Shown here piece by piece: positions 15,944 to 28,726 of a DNA stretch of 64,000 nt. This DNA comes from Microbacteriaceae bacterium PS02070 (lineage in GTDB: Bacteria > Actinomycetota > Actinomycetes > Actinomycetales > Microbacteriaceae): positions 496,001 to 560,000 of the forward strand of contig JASCPE010000001.1 of NCBI GenBank assembly GCA_029959865.1, in the 5' to 3' direction. Both the position numbers and the translations under genes were made by a program. The notes under the pieces were generated by a model. That model ran no database searches, had not been told where the DNA came from, and saw only the letters and a list, made by a program, of their open reading frames with translations. Within the stretch, counting starts at the first letter, position 1; every line of letters begins with the position of its first letter.

Positions 15944-17119
15944 TCAGCGAATCGCGAGAAGCTGCGTCGGCGCCGGAGTCGCAGCGCGGTACCGCGGTCT
16001 GCCGGGAACGCCGGTGCGTGTATCGATCGGAAGCGACACGACATCATCGGAATACTGGCCCGCGACCAGGAGAGTGTCTCGTTCGATGAGGTGGTGCCGC
16101 GGCCAGTCCACCCCTGCCTCGACGAGCGCGACCGGTTCCAGCGTACGGCCGTTGGCTCGCACGCGCAGAGTCGCGAGGGTGTTGCTCCCCCGCAGGCCCG
16201 CGTACACGAACTCACCGTCCCGAGACAGTGCGATCTCCGCAGCCTGATCTGAGGCGAGGCCGCCGAGTGAGACCCCGGAGACGATCGACCATGTTCCCGC
16301 CACGTCGGGGCGCAGCACGAAGACCTCGCCGCTGAGCTCCGTCACAACGTACAGATGACCGGAGGGATGCCAGATGCTGTGGCGGGGCCCACTCCCCTTC
16401 GGGAAGATCACGTGCTGCCGCTGCCGGAAGCCCTCGGGGTGGACATCCCAGAAACGCCACAGGTCGAAGTGCATGTCGATGGTGCCGAGGCCCATCGGAA
16501 GGAAGCGCGCCTCGTGCGCGAGCGGCGATCGCTCGGTCTCCGCGTCTTCCTCGGTCTGCGGGGATTCGGAGCCCTCTGGGGTGTCCGGCGAATCCGCCCA
16601 GGGAATCAGGTCGCGATACTCGTCGCTGACGACGTCGCGGAGCACGCGGGCGGCATCGGCGAGGTCTGATGGGGGGTCGGTGGCCGCGGAGGCACCCGCC
16701 GCGAAGGGGTCCGGCGGTGCCGGCGCAATCGAGGGTGTTCCCAGCCTGCCGCCGATCAGGGGGATCCGCGCGAGGCGACCGTCTCCCGCGCACGATGCGA
16801 CCAGCGTTCCGCCGCCCGGTGCAACGGCGATGTGACACGGCGCGGACCCGACCCGCACCGGATCGCCGAGGGGTCGAAGGGTGTCACCGTCGCCTCGACG
16901 GAACGCACGCACGGTGTCGGCGCCCTCCATCGCGGCATAGACGACCTCTCCCGTCGGGTGCCAGGCCAGCCAGGAGGGCGACCCCGAGACGGTCGCCGCA
17001 TCGGGCCGCGCGGTGAGCGCACCGGAGGCGAAGGGAGAGTCCCCTCCGGCATCCAGCACGCCGATTCCCTCCGCAGCCCCCTCGAGCTCGGGACCGTATG
17101 CGCCGACGTAAAAGCGCAC
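15944..17119 (-). CDS. Lactonase-family beta-propeller protein (6-phosphogluconolactonase-like)
   Basis: A 391-residue protein with the repeated blades of the seven-bladed lactonase family (YbhE/Pgl type): SPSWLAWHPTGEVVYAAMEG, APCHIAVAPGGGTLVASCAGDG, GPRHSIWHPSGHLYVVTELSG and EIALSRDGEFVYAGLRGSNTL. Members hydrolyse 6-phosphogluconolactone or act on other cyclic esters. Here a 70-residue acidic insert in the middle is not typical of E. coli Pgl. The GTG at 17119 lies one base after the purA stop, indicating coupling. Substrate not certain. Confidence 0.85.
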   Translation of the reverse strand: MRFYVGAYGPELEGAAEGIGVLDAGGDSPFASGALTARPDAATVSGSPSWLAWHPTGEVVYAAMEGADTVRAFRRGDGDTLRPLGDPVRVGSAPCHIAVAPGGGTLVASCAGDGRLARIPLIGGRLGTPSIAPAPPDPFAAGASAATDPPSDLADAARVLRDVVSDEYRDLIPWADSPDTPEGSESPQTEEDAETERSPLAHEARFLPMGLGTIDMHFDLWRFWDVHPEGFRQRQHVIFPKGSGPRHSIWHPSGHLYVVTELSGEVFVLRPDVAGTWSIVSGVSLGGLASDQAAEIALSRDGEFVYAGLRGSNTLATLRVRANGRTLEPVALVEAGVDWPRHHLIERDTLLVAGQYSDDVVSLPIDTRTGVPGRPRYRAATPAPTQLLAIR

Positions 17120-17120
17120 G

Positions 17121-21270
<4,150 letters not shown>

Positions 21271-21353
21271 GGCGCCTCCTCACTGTCAGAGAGGGACTGA
21301 CCGCACCGGCCTGGTCCTTCGATATCGGACCCGAGGCTCAGCGTCCTGGAGTT

Positions 21354-21710
21354 TCAGCCGCCGGCGGCGGGCGGTGTTCCCTTTGCCTCGTCGAGTTCAT
21401 CAACGACGAGCGACCGCTGATCGTACGTCCCGTTGCGATATGCCTGGCGTCCCACCATGTGGGCCGACAACGGCGCCGTCGCGAACTGAATGAGCATGAT
21501 CGGCACGAGGAAGGCGACCACCGGCCACGACTCCAGCGACAGTCCGATCGCGATCAGAATGAGCAACAGCCCGAGCACTTGCGGCTTGGTCGCCGCGTGC
21601 AGACGCATCGGCACATCGCGGAAGCGGAGGATGCCGATCGCGGCCGTCAGGCAGAGGAGCGCACCGATCAGGATGAGGATGAGCGCAACCAGGTCGAGGA
21701 TCTCGCTCAT
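21354..21710 (-). CDS. mrpG: Na+/H+ antiporter subunit G
   Basis: A 118-residue three-helix membrane protein with the MrpG/PhaG signature GALLCLTAAIGILRFRDVPMRLHAATKPQ. It is the last gene of the Mrp operon and overlaps mrpF by 4 bp. The charged C-terminal tail (VVDELDEAKG) follows the helices. The subunit is needed to assemble the multi-subunit secondary antiporter that expels Na+ in exchange for H+. Confidence 0.93.
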   Translation of the reverse strand: MSEILDLVALILILIGALLCLTAAIGILRFRDVPMRLHAATKPQVLGLLLILIAIGLSLESWPVVAFLVPIMLIQFATAPLSAHMVGRQAYRNGTYDQRSLVVDELDEAKGTPPAAGG

Positions 21711-21976
21711 CGTTGGCCGTCCCTTCTCGCAACGAAGCGCGCGATCGCAATCGATCCGAACACGCCGACTGCGGCGACGATGAGCAGCAACGGCAGGCTC
21801 CGGGTGTGGTTGTTGATCGCCATCTCCGCGCCGAGGGCGCAGATGATGAGCGTCAGAAGCACATCCGAGGCGACCGCGCGGTCCAGAATCGAGGGGCCGA
21901 GGATGATGCGGATGAGCGTCAGTGCTGCCGAGACGGCGAAGATCACGACGATGATGGCGATGAGGATGCTGGTCAT
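21707..21976 (-). CDS. mrpF: Na+/H+ antiporter subunit F
   Basis: An 89-residue three-helix protein of the MrpF type with the conserved LIRIILGPSILDRAVASDVL segment. The start at 21976 (MTSILIAI) is the one that overlaps mrpE by 4 bp; a longer reading frame upstream is antisense-like and rejected. It belongs to the membrane complex with subunits A to G. Confidence 0.92.
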   Translation of the reverse strand: MTSILIAIIVVIFAVSAALTLIRIILGPSILDRAVASDVLLTLIICALGAEMAINNHTRSLPLLLIVAAVGVFGSIAIARFVARRDGQR

Positions 21977-22539
21977 GCGCTGACCTCCTTCTGGATGCCG
22001 CGGACCTCGGCGAGTTGCGCCTTCGATCCGACCGCACGGACGATCCGCATCTCCCACAACTGGACCTGTCGGCGCTGCTTCTCGATGTCGTCGTCGTTGC
22101 GCACACCGATGACGTGGAGGTACAGGATGCGGCGGTCCCGGTCGACGTCGACGACGAGCGAGCCGGGGATGAGGGAAGAAGTGACGGCGACGTGCGTGAG
22201 CAGCAGGTCATCGTCGGTGGCCAACGGAACGGCGATAACAGCCGCACCCGGCTGACGACGGAAGTCCAGCACCTGCCACGCGACCGTCAACGACCCCCAA
22301 ACCAGCGCTCCGAGGAACTGCACGACGAAGACGAACAGCCACCACGGGTTGAACCGGCCGGATAGCTCCACGGGTGGCAGACGGAACACCGTCGTCACCA
22401 CGATTGCGGCGATAACCCCAAACAGGAAGGCGAGAACAGTGAACTGGCCCCACAACAGCATCCAGAGCACCACAAGCCACAGGAAGAACGGCAACTGGCG
22501 CCAGAACGTGCGCCGCTTCTGCGCTTTCGTCTCAGGCAT
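21973..22539 (-). CDS. mrpE: Na+/H+ antiporter subunit E
   Basis: A 188-residue MrpE: two or three N-terminal helices (FFLWLVVLWMLLWGQFTVLAF) and a soluble C-terminal part with LLLTHVAVTSSLIPGSLVVDVD, the family core. The ATG at 22539 shares one base with the mrpD stop (TGATG), a tight translational coupling. A predicted start further upstream at 22611 would lie within mrpD and is not used. Confidence 0.92.
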   Translation of the reverse strand: MPETKAQKRRTFWRQLPFFLWLVVLWMLLWGQFTVLAFLFGVIAAIVVTTVFRLPPVELSGRFNPWWLFVFVVQFLGALVWGSLTVAWQVLDFRRQPGAAVIAVPLATDDDLLLTHVAVTSSLIPGSLVVDVDRDRRILYLHVIGVRNDDDIEKQRRQVQLWEMRIVRAVGSKAQLAEVRGIQKEVSA

Positions 22540-24104
22540 CACGGCTCCACATCCTGTTCCAACTGCCCGATACTCATCGGTGTCAGGAGAGCCTCGCCGA
22601 TGTTCTCGCACAGATCGTAGATCGGACCCGCGAACACCGTGAGGGCGAGCGTGACACCGACCATCCCGACGGTGGACGCCGTCATGATGCGGGGGATCGC
22701 GCGGCGCTCGGTCTGCGTCGTCGCCGCGGGGGCCCCACCCAGGTAGGAAATGCGGTCAACGACGTCGGGCTCCTCGGTCTCCCCCTCGTCCTCACGCCAG
22801 AAGGCGAGGTTCCACGCGCGCATGAGCGCGTAGAGCGTCAGGAGCGAGGTGACGATCCCGCCGACGACCAAGACGTACATGATCGGAGTGCCGACCTGGA
22901 GGGCGGATTCGAACAGCGCGAACTTGCCGATGAAGCCCGAGAACGGGGGGAGGCCACCGAGGTTGATCGCGGGAATGAAGTACAGCAGAGCAATCAGCGG
23001 CGCCGCCTTCATCAACCCCTTCACCTTGAGGATCGACGTAGAACCGGCCCGGCGCTCGATGAGCCCGACCGCGAGGAACAGCGTCGTCTGCACGATGATG
23101 TGGTGGATCGTGTAATACACCGTCGCCGCCAGCGCGCCCGCGGTTCCGACTGCCAGGCCGAAGATCATGTAGCCGATGTGGCTGACGAGGGTGAACGAGA
23201 GAATTCTCTTGAGCTCCGCCTGGGCGACGGCGCCCAGGACACCCACGATCATCGTCGCGAGGGACACGATCAGGAGGATCGTGCTGATATCGCTGTCCAG
23301 GAACAGCTCGGTCTCCGTGCGGATGAGCGCGTACACGCCGACCTTCGTGAGCAAGCCCGCGAAGACGGCAGTGACCGGGGCGGGAGCCGTCGGATAAGAG
23401 TCAGGCAGCCAGAACGAGAGCGGGAAGATCGCCGCCTTGATCGAGAACGCGACCACGAGCATCAGGTGCAGAACGAGCTGGGTCTGATCGGGAAGCTCGC
23501 CGAGTTTCTGCGCGAGGTCGGCCATGTTGACCGTGCCGGTCGCCGCATAGATCGCCGCGATCGCGGCGAGGAACAGGATCGATGAGACGAGCGAGACGAC
23601 GATGTACACGACGCCCGCGCGGATGCGCGATTCCGTCGATCCGAGCGTGATCAGCACGTAGGAGGCCACAAGAAGGATCTCGAAACCGACGTACAGGTTG
23701 AACAGGTCGCCGGCAATGAACGCGTTGAAGATTCCCGCCGCGAGGATCAGATACGACGGGTGGAAGATCGAGACGGGCGTGTCATCATCGTTGTCCGCAG
23801 CGCCCTGCCCGACCGAGAAGAGCAGGACTGCGAGGAGGACGATCGAGGAGACGACCACGAGCAAAGACGCGAACTGGTCGACGTACAGGACGATCCCGTA
23901 GGGAATCGGCCACCCCGCGACCGAGACGGCGATGGGCTGTCCGGTGACCTCGATGTTCCACAGCAGCATCGCCGCGATCGCGAGGGTCAGCGTGAGGGTT
24001 GTGATCGACACGCCCACCTGTACCTTGCGGCGTCGCCCGAAAATGAGTGCAACGGCGGCACCGAGGAGGGGAAGGGTCACGAGAAGAGGAACGAGCGAAC
24101 TCAT
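22539..24104 (-). CDS. mrpD: Na+/H+ antiporter subunit D
   Basis: A 521-residue, roughly 14-helix protein homologous to NuoM/N. It carries the conserved proton-channel elements seen in MrpD: FEILLVASYVLI with its glutamate, SFWLPDSYPTAPAPVTAVFAGLLTKVGVYAL with the lysine, and a later HHIIVQTTLFL segment. It overlaps mrpC by 4 bp. A cytoplasmic hydrophilic tail (EDEGETEEPDVVDRISYLGG) sits before the last helix. Confidence 0.95.
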   Translation of the reverse strand: MSSLVPLLVTLPLLGAAVALIFGRRRKVQVGVSITTLTLTLAIAAMLLWNIEVTGQPIAVSVAGWPIPYGIVLYVDQFASLLVVVSSIVLLAVLLFSVGQGAADNDDDTPVSIFHPSYLILAAGIFNAFIAGDLFNLYVGFEILLVASYVLITLGSTESRIRAGVVYIVVSLVSSILFLAAIAAIYAATGTVNMADLAQKLGELPDQTQLVLHLMLVVAFSIKAAIFPLSFWLPDSYPTAPAPVTAVFAGLLTKVGVYALIRTETELFLDSDISTILLIVSLATMIVGVLGAVAQAELKRILSFTLVSHIGYMIFGLAVGTAGALAATVYYTIHHIIVQTTLFLAVGLIERRAGSTSILKVKGLMKAAPLIALLYFIPAINLGGLPPFSGFIGKFALFESALQVGTPIMYVLVVGGIVTSLLTLYALMRAWNLAFWREDEGETEEPDVVDRISYLGGAPAATTQTERRAIPRIMTASTVGMVGVTLALTVFAGPIYDLCENIGEALLTPMSIGQLEQDVEP

Positions 24105-24622
24105 CGGTCACCTCCCGGGCGGTCTGTGGGAGCGTCGTCGCGAATCGCGTCGAGGTCTCGGTTGTGAAGCACCGTGATCGGCGCGGTATCGGTGCCGACG
24201 AAGTCCGTCGTGGCGTCGTCATCTTCCTCGGTGATCTCGTCGTCCATCGTGTCTTCGTCCTGCGCGGCACGCTCGCGGACCTCGAGGTCGGCGGCGTCAT
24301 CCTCGACCGTGTCGGCCTGGCCCAGTTGCCACGAGCGATAGATCAGGGCGAGCAGGAAGGCGGAGACCGCAAAGGTGATGACGATCGCCGTGAGCGTCAG
24401 CGCCTGAGGCAGCGGATCGCTCTCCGCCTCGGGTGAATCCGCCGCACCGTAGAAAGGCGCGACGCCGGGCTGACCCATCGAGATGAGCAGGAACAGGTTC
24501 GCGGCGTTGCCGAGGAGCAGGAAGCCAATCAGCACCCGGGTGAGGCTGCGCTCGAGCATCGCATAAACGCCGGCGGCGAACAGCACGGCCATGATGATGA
24601 TGAGGACCAGAGAGGCGTTCAT
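24101..24622 (-). CDS. mrpC: Na+/H+ antiporter subunit C with acidic tail
   Basis: A 173-residue protein. The first 110 residues are a typical three-helix MrpC/NuoK-like subunit (AGVYAMLERSLTRVLIGFLLLGNAANLFLL, then ALTLTAIVITFAVSAFLLALI). About 60 further residues form an Asp/Glu-rich hydrophilic tail (DDAADLEVRERAAQDEDTMD and onward) not found in Bacillus MrpC; similar extensions occur in actinobacteria. Four-base overlaps link it to mrpA and mrpD. Confidence 0.92.
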   Translation of the reverse strand: MNASLVLIIIMAVLFAAGVYAMLERSLTRVLIGFLLLGNAANLFLLISMGQPGVAPFYGAADSPEAESDPLPQALTLTAIVITFAVSAFLLALIYRSWQLGQADTVEDDAADLEVRERAAQDEDTMDDEITEEDDDATTDFVGTDTAPITVLHNRDLDAIRDDAPTDRPGGDR

Positions 24623-27549
24623 CGGAGAGCCCCCACTCGCCTGGTCTGCTGCGCCTGGCGGTCAACCTCAGCGCCGAGCGAGCGCAGCACGTCGAGCACG
24701 AGTCCGACGACGACGAGGTAGACACCGACATCGAAGATCGTCGAGGTGACGAACTCGACGTGACCGAGCACGGGCCAGTCCGCCTCCCAGAACGTGCTCG
24801 TCAGCGGCGCCGCCCCGAAGAGCAGCGGGAGGATGGCGGCAAGAACCGCGAGCGTCATGCCCGCGCCGAGTAGCCGGCCGGCGTCGGTGAACGCCGCAGC
24901 TCCGAGCTCGTAGCGACCGCCGGCGACATAGCGCATCACCAGCGCCATCCCCGCGACGAGGCCGCCGGCGAACCCACCGCCCGGAAGATTGTGACCCGCG
25001 AAGAGGAGATAGAAGGACACGATGATGATCGTGTGGAAGAGCACACGCACGATCACCTCCAGGATGATCGATCGGTTCTCCGGACGCACTCGCTGGCCGC
25101 CGACGAGCCAGGCCTGGCGGTTGCCGGATGACGCCGCGGTGCGAGGGCGAGGACCCTCATCGGTCTCGACGAGCGGCCGACGCGTGCGAACGGAACCCGT
25201 CGGCATCGAGGAGATCTTCGAGATGAACGTGTCCGAGCGCTCCGTCACGAAGACGAGTGAGGCGACACCGGTGGCAGCGAGAATGAGGACGGACAACTCG
25301 CCCATGGTGTCCCAGCCGCGCAGGTCGACGAGGGTCACGTTGACGGTGTTCTGCCCGTGTCCGATTTCGTAGGCGAGTTCGGTGAAGCGTTCCGAGATGG
25401 GGCGTGCCACCCGGGCACCCGTAGCGACGATGGCCACGGCTGCCATCGTCACGCCGACGCCGATCGCGAGCACCGCGCGCACGATCGGGAGAGCCGAACC
25501 GTTGTGCTCACCGAGCCGAGCGGGGATCCGGCGGAGCACGAGCGCGAAGGCGACGAGTGTCACCGTCTCGACGAGGATCTGGGTGAGAGCGAGGTCGGGC
25601 GCTCCGCTCGTCGCGAAGAGGACGACCATACCGAGACCGGTGACCGAGACGAGCACGACACCGGTGTACCGCTTGGTCGCAAGCACCGCGACAATACCGG
25701 CGACGATCATGATCGGTGCGACGAAGGGCTGCACCGGCGACTGCCACGCATCCAGCGCGGTACGCCACTCGGTTCCGGCCAGGAGCGCCGTCGCCTCCGC
25801 GGCGATGAAGACGACGAAGATCGTCCCCACATAGACCGGTAGCGAACCACGCTGGGTGAAGGCGGTGATCTCCACCGAAATTCGTGCGATCGCACGGAGG
25901 ACCCCGTTGTACACGTCGTTCGCGGTGAAGGGGAGGAGACGCTTGCGGTATCCCTTCACCTGGACGAGCCAGAACAGCGCGCCACCGAGGACGAGCGTGC
26001 CGATCGAGAGGAACAGAGCGGGTTCGAATCCGTGCCAGAGCGCGAGGTAGTAGGGGTGGTCCGGTGCCGCGATCCCCGGGCTCGCCGCGGGCGCGACGTC
26101 GGCGTAGACGGAGAGCAGATCGCCGATCGGCGCGATGAACACACCGCTGATGACCGTCAAACCTGCCAGGAGGATGGGTGCCGTCAGGAAGAGGATGGGC
26201 GGGTCGGGCCATTCGGTACGCGGCTGAACGGTGCCGTCGGACTGCTTCTTGGTCCAGAACGCGCCCCAGATGAAGCGGATGCCGTAGGCGACCGTGAGGA
26301 TCGAGCCGAGGACGACGCCGACGAGGGCAACGATCGCCCAGGGCGCACCGGCGAGCGCCTCGTGGAGGAAGGCAGTGAGCACCCCCTCTTTCGCCGCGAA
26401 TCCGATCGTCGGGATGACACCGCCCATCGACGCGACCGCGAAGATCGCGAAGACGGCGAGGGTTGGCGCCTGCCGTCCGACGCCCGACAACTCGTGGATG
26501 TCGCGTGTGGAGAGCTGACGGTCGATGATGCCGACGATGAGGAACAGGGCCGACTTGAACATCGCGTGGCTGAGCAGGAGCGCGAGGCCCGCCAGCGCGG
26601 CATCGCGCGTGCCATAGCCGAGCACGACGGTGAGGAAGCCGAGCTGACTGACCGTACCGAACGCGAGGATGCGCTTGAGATCCGACTCACGCAGGGCTTG
26701 CAGTCCGCCGAGGAGCATGGTGAAGACGCCGAGCGCAATGACGATCGGGCGCCACGGTGCCGCGAGGGCGAAAATCGGCGCGAGCCGCGCGATGAGGTAG
26801 ATCCCGGCTTTGACCATCGCAGCCGCGTGCAGGTAGGCCGACACCGGCGTCGGTGCGGCCATCGCGCCGGGAAGCCAGAAATGGAAGGGGAAGATCGCGG
26901 ACTTGCTCAGGGCTCCCACCAGGAGCAACACCAGCGCGGCATCGACGATCGCGCCGGTGGGCGCCTCGGCGAGCATCTGCGACAGGCTCGTCGTGCCGGT
27001 GTCGACCACGAGCATGACCGCGCCGATGAACATCACAAGGCCACCGAGCGTTGTCACTAAAAGTGCCTGCAACGCGGCTCGGCGGCTCGCTCCGCGCTCG
27101 TGATAGAAGCCGACAAGCAGGTAGGAAAGGACGCTCGTGACTTCCCAGAGCATCACCAGCACGATCAGGTCATCAGACAAGACCAAGCCGTACATCGCGC
27201 CCGCGAAACCGAGCAGGACGCCGGCGAAGTATCCGACGCCGGACTTCTTTCCGGAGAAGTACCACCGGCAGTACAACATCACGAGGGCGCCGACCCCGGT
27301 GACGACGAGGGACATGACCCAGGACAGGGCATCCATCCTCATCGAGACATTGAGCCCGAGAGCGGGAATCCAGTCGTATGACTCGTAGGGAATGTTGCCG
27401 CTGAAAACGCTCGGGCCGAGCAGAATCGTGTGGATGAACGCCGCCGCGGGGACGATCGCCGCGACATAAAAGACTCGCGACCCCGTCATCTTGCGCAGCA
27501 CCGGCATCAGGAACGGCGCGAGGGCGAAGAGCGCGAGCAGGGCAAGCAA
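24619..27549 (-). CDS. mrpA: Na+/H+ antiporter subunit A (A-B fusion)
   Basis: A 976-residue polytopic protein. The N-terminal two thirds are NuoL/MrpA-like with LWEVTSVLSYLLVGFYHE, FHFWLPGAMAAPTPVSAYLHAA and a downstream KEGVLTAFLHE. The C-terminal part carries an MrpB-like region (HTIIIVSFYLLFAGHNLPGG), so no separate mrpB is needed. The start is TTG at 27549, supported by GAGGAGG 5-6 nt upstream. It heads the operon A-C-D-E-F-G, used for sodium and pH homeostasis in the cell membrane. Confidence 0.95.
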   Translation of the reverse strand: MLALLALFALAPFLMPVLRKMTGSRVFYVAAIVPAAAFIHTILLGPSVFSGNIPYESYDWIPALGLNVSMRMDALSWVMSLVVTGVGALVMLYCRWYFSGKKSGVGYFAGVLLGFAGAMYGLVLSDDLIVLVMLWEVTSVLSYLLVGFYHERGASRRAALQALLVTTLGGLVMFIGAVMLVVDTGTTSLSQMLAEAPTGAIVDAALVLLLVGALSKSAIFPFHFWLPGAMAAPTPVSAYLHAAAMVKAGIYLIARLAPIFALAAPWRPIVIALGVFTMLLGGLQALRESDLKRILAFGTVSQLGFLTVVLGYGTRDAALAGLALLLSHAMFKSALFLIVGIIDRQLSTRDIHELSGVGRQAPTLAVFAIFAVASMGGVIPTIGFAAKEGVLTAFLHEALAGAPWAIVALVGVVLGSILTVAYGIRFIWGAFWTKKQSDGTVQPRTEWPDPPILFLTAPILLAGLTVISGVFIAPIGDLLSVYADVAPAASPGIAAPDHPYYLALWHGFEPALFLSIGTLVLGGALFWLVQVKGYRKRLLPFTANDVYNGVLRAIARISVEITAFTQRGSLPVYVGTIFVVFIAAEATALLAGTEWRTALDAWQSPVQPFVAPIMIVAGIVAVLATKRYTGVVLVSVTGLGMVVLFATSGAPDLALTQILVETVTLVAFALVLRRIPARLGEHNGSALPIVRAVLAIGVGVTMAAVAIVATGARVARPISERFTELAYEIGHGQNTVNVTLVDLRGWDTMGELSVLILAATGVASLVFVTERSDTFISKISSMPTGSVRTRRPLVETDEGPRPRTAASSGNRQAWLVGGQRVRPENRSIILEVIVRVLFHTIIIVSFYLLFAGHNLPGGGFAGGLVAGMALVMRYVAGGRYELGAAAFTDAGRLLGAGMTLAVLAAILPLLFGAAPLTSTFWEADWPVLGHVEFVTSTIFDVGVYLVVVGLVLDVLRSLGAEVDRQAQQTRRVGALR

Positions 27550-27584
27550 CTGGGCCTCCTCAGCTCACGGGGGTCGTAGTTTCT

Positions 27585-27590
27585 ATCCTA
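27585..27590 (-). promoter_or_regulatory. mrp operon -10 box inside the lacI stop
   Basis: TAGGAT on the minus strand; its TAG is the stop codon of the LacI-type gene (27588-27590). It is about 36 nt from the TTG of mrpA, leaving room for the ribosome site. No -35 of quality is seen in the lacI coding end. Confidence 0.5.
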
Positions 27591-28667
27591 TCCGCCCTGA
27601 GGCGAGGCGGACGACGCCGGAGCGGGTCCGGTTGTGTTGCCGACGCGGAATTCGCAGGTCAGCACCAGAGAAGCCGCTGGCGTTCCGTTGAGCATCGCCT
27701 CGATCGCCACCCCCGCCGCACGCCCCTTGCCCGTGGCGTCCTGTACGAGAGTTGTGATCTCGTAGGGCGCGATTCCGTCGACGCGAATCCCGTCGAAACC
27801 GACGACACTGAGGTCTTCGGGGACGCGCAGTCCCGCTTCCTGGGCAGCGCGGATCACTCCCGCGGCGAGCAGGTCGCTCTGCGCGATCACCGCGGTCGGG
27901 CGGTCAACGGGTGGCACGTGCGGGCCGAACAGGACCCTTCCCGCGGCGAGTCCCTCGTCGATCGAGCTCGCCGTCGTCGCGTACGCGGGCGCGTCGGGAT
28001 ACTCCTCGCGCACCCCAGCCAGGCGCTCCCTCGTGACGGCGTAGTCGATCGGATCATCGTCACCGAGAAATCCCGGTCGACGCTCGGCGTTCGCCGGGAG
28101 AGTCACGACGGCGACCGATTGATGGCCGAGTCCGCGCAGGTGCCGCGCCGCCTCCCGGTGCGCGACGTGATTGTCCAGGGCGATCGTGACGACGTCCTCC
28201 GCGACGTCGGCCTCCACCACGACGATCGGCACGCCGCGACGACGCAGGGTCGCGACGGTGGGGCGCAGTTCGTCACTGCATCCCACGAGAACAGCCGCGT
28301 CCAACGGAGCTGACGTGAGGGTCGGGCCCGCGCGCTCCCCCGTCTCCGCGTCCCGCAACAGCAGCAAACCGGCCCCCAACGGTGCAACCGCGTCGGCAAG
28401 ACCGTCCATGAGCATTGTCTTGACCGGATCGAGAAAGGCCACGCGGAGATAGTCATCGAAGACCACCGCGACGATGCCGCTGCGGCCGTGGCGCAGCGCG
28501 GCGGCCCGGGGATCCGGCCCCGCGTACCCGAGGTCCGCGGCCGCGGCGAGGACCTTGCGTCGGGTCGCCTCTGCGACCGGCCCGCGTCCACTGAAGACCA
28601 CGGACGCGGTCGATGCCGCGACGCCGGCGACACGAGCGACGTCCGCGAGGGTGGCGCGCTTGTCCAT
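27588..28667 (-). CDS. LacI-family transcriptional regulator
   Basis: A 359-residue LacI/GalR regulator. The helix-turn-helix and hinge are clear (ATLADVARVAGVAASTASVVFSGRGPVAEATRRKVLAAAADLGY), followed by a periplasmic-binding-protein-like domain ending VVGFDGIRVDGIAPYEITTLVQD. It is divergent from an MFS transporter gene, and a palindrome of the LacI operator type lies between them, so it probably controls that transporter. The effector, likely a sugar or nucleoside, is unknown. Downstream on the same strand is the mrp operon, which has its own promoter. Confidence 0.92.
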   Translation of the reverse strand: MDKRATLADVARVAGVAASTASVVFSGRGPVAEATRRKVLAAAADLGYAGPDPRAAALRHGRSGIVAVVFDDYLRVAFLDPVKTMLMDGLADAVAPLGAGLLLLRDAETGERAGPTLTSAPLDAAVLVGCSDELRPTVATLRRRGVPIVVVEADVAEDVVTIALDNHVAHREAARHLRGLGHQSVAVVTLPANAERRPGFLGDDDPIDYAVTRERLAGVREEYPDAPAYATTASSIDEGLAAGRVLFGPHVPPVDRPTAVIAQSDLLAAGVIRAAQEAGLRVPEDLSVVGFDGIRVDGIAPYEITTLVQDATGKGRAAGVAIEAMLNGTPAASLVLTCEFRVGNTTGPAPASSASPQGG

Positions 28668-28700
28668 GGAAGCAGAGTAGACGACGGATCTCCCGAGAGT

Positions 28701-28720
28701 CGAATCGATTCGGCTAGGCT
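28701..28720 (+). promoter_or_regulatory. LacI-type operator and leaderless MFS promoter
   Basis: CGAATCGATTCG (28701-28712) is a perfect 12-bp palindrome with the AA-N-CG-N-TT core of LacI-family operators. It abuts TAGGCT (28715-28720), which lies 6 nt before the GTG of the MFS gene. Binding here would block the transporter promoter and, because of the short divergent gap, could also regulate lacI itself. Confidence 0.6.
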
Positions 28721-28726
28721 CGCGGG

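Noticed and set aside
26011-26040. GGTTCGAATCC, a tRNA T-loop-like string
   Set aside because: It lies inside mrpA and encodes GFEPAL in a conserved frame; no acceptor stem or anticodon arm surrounds it.
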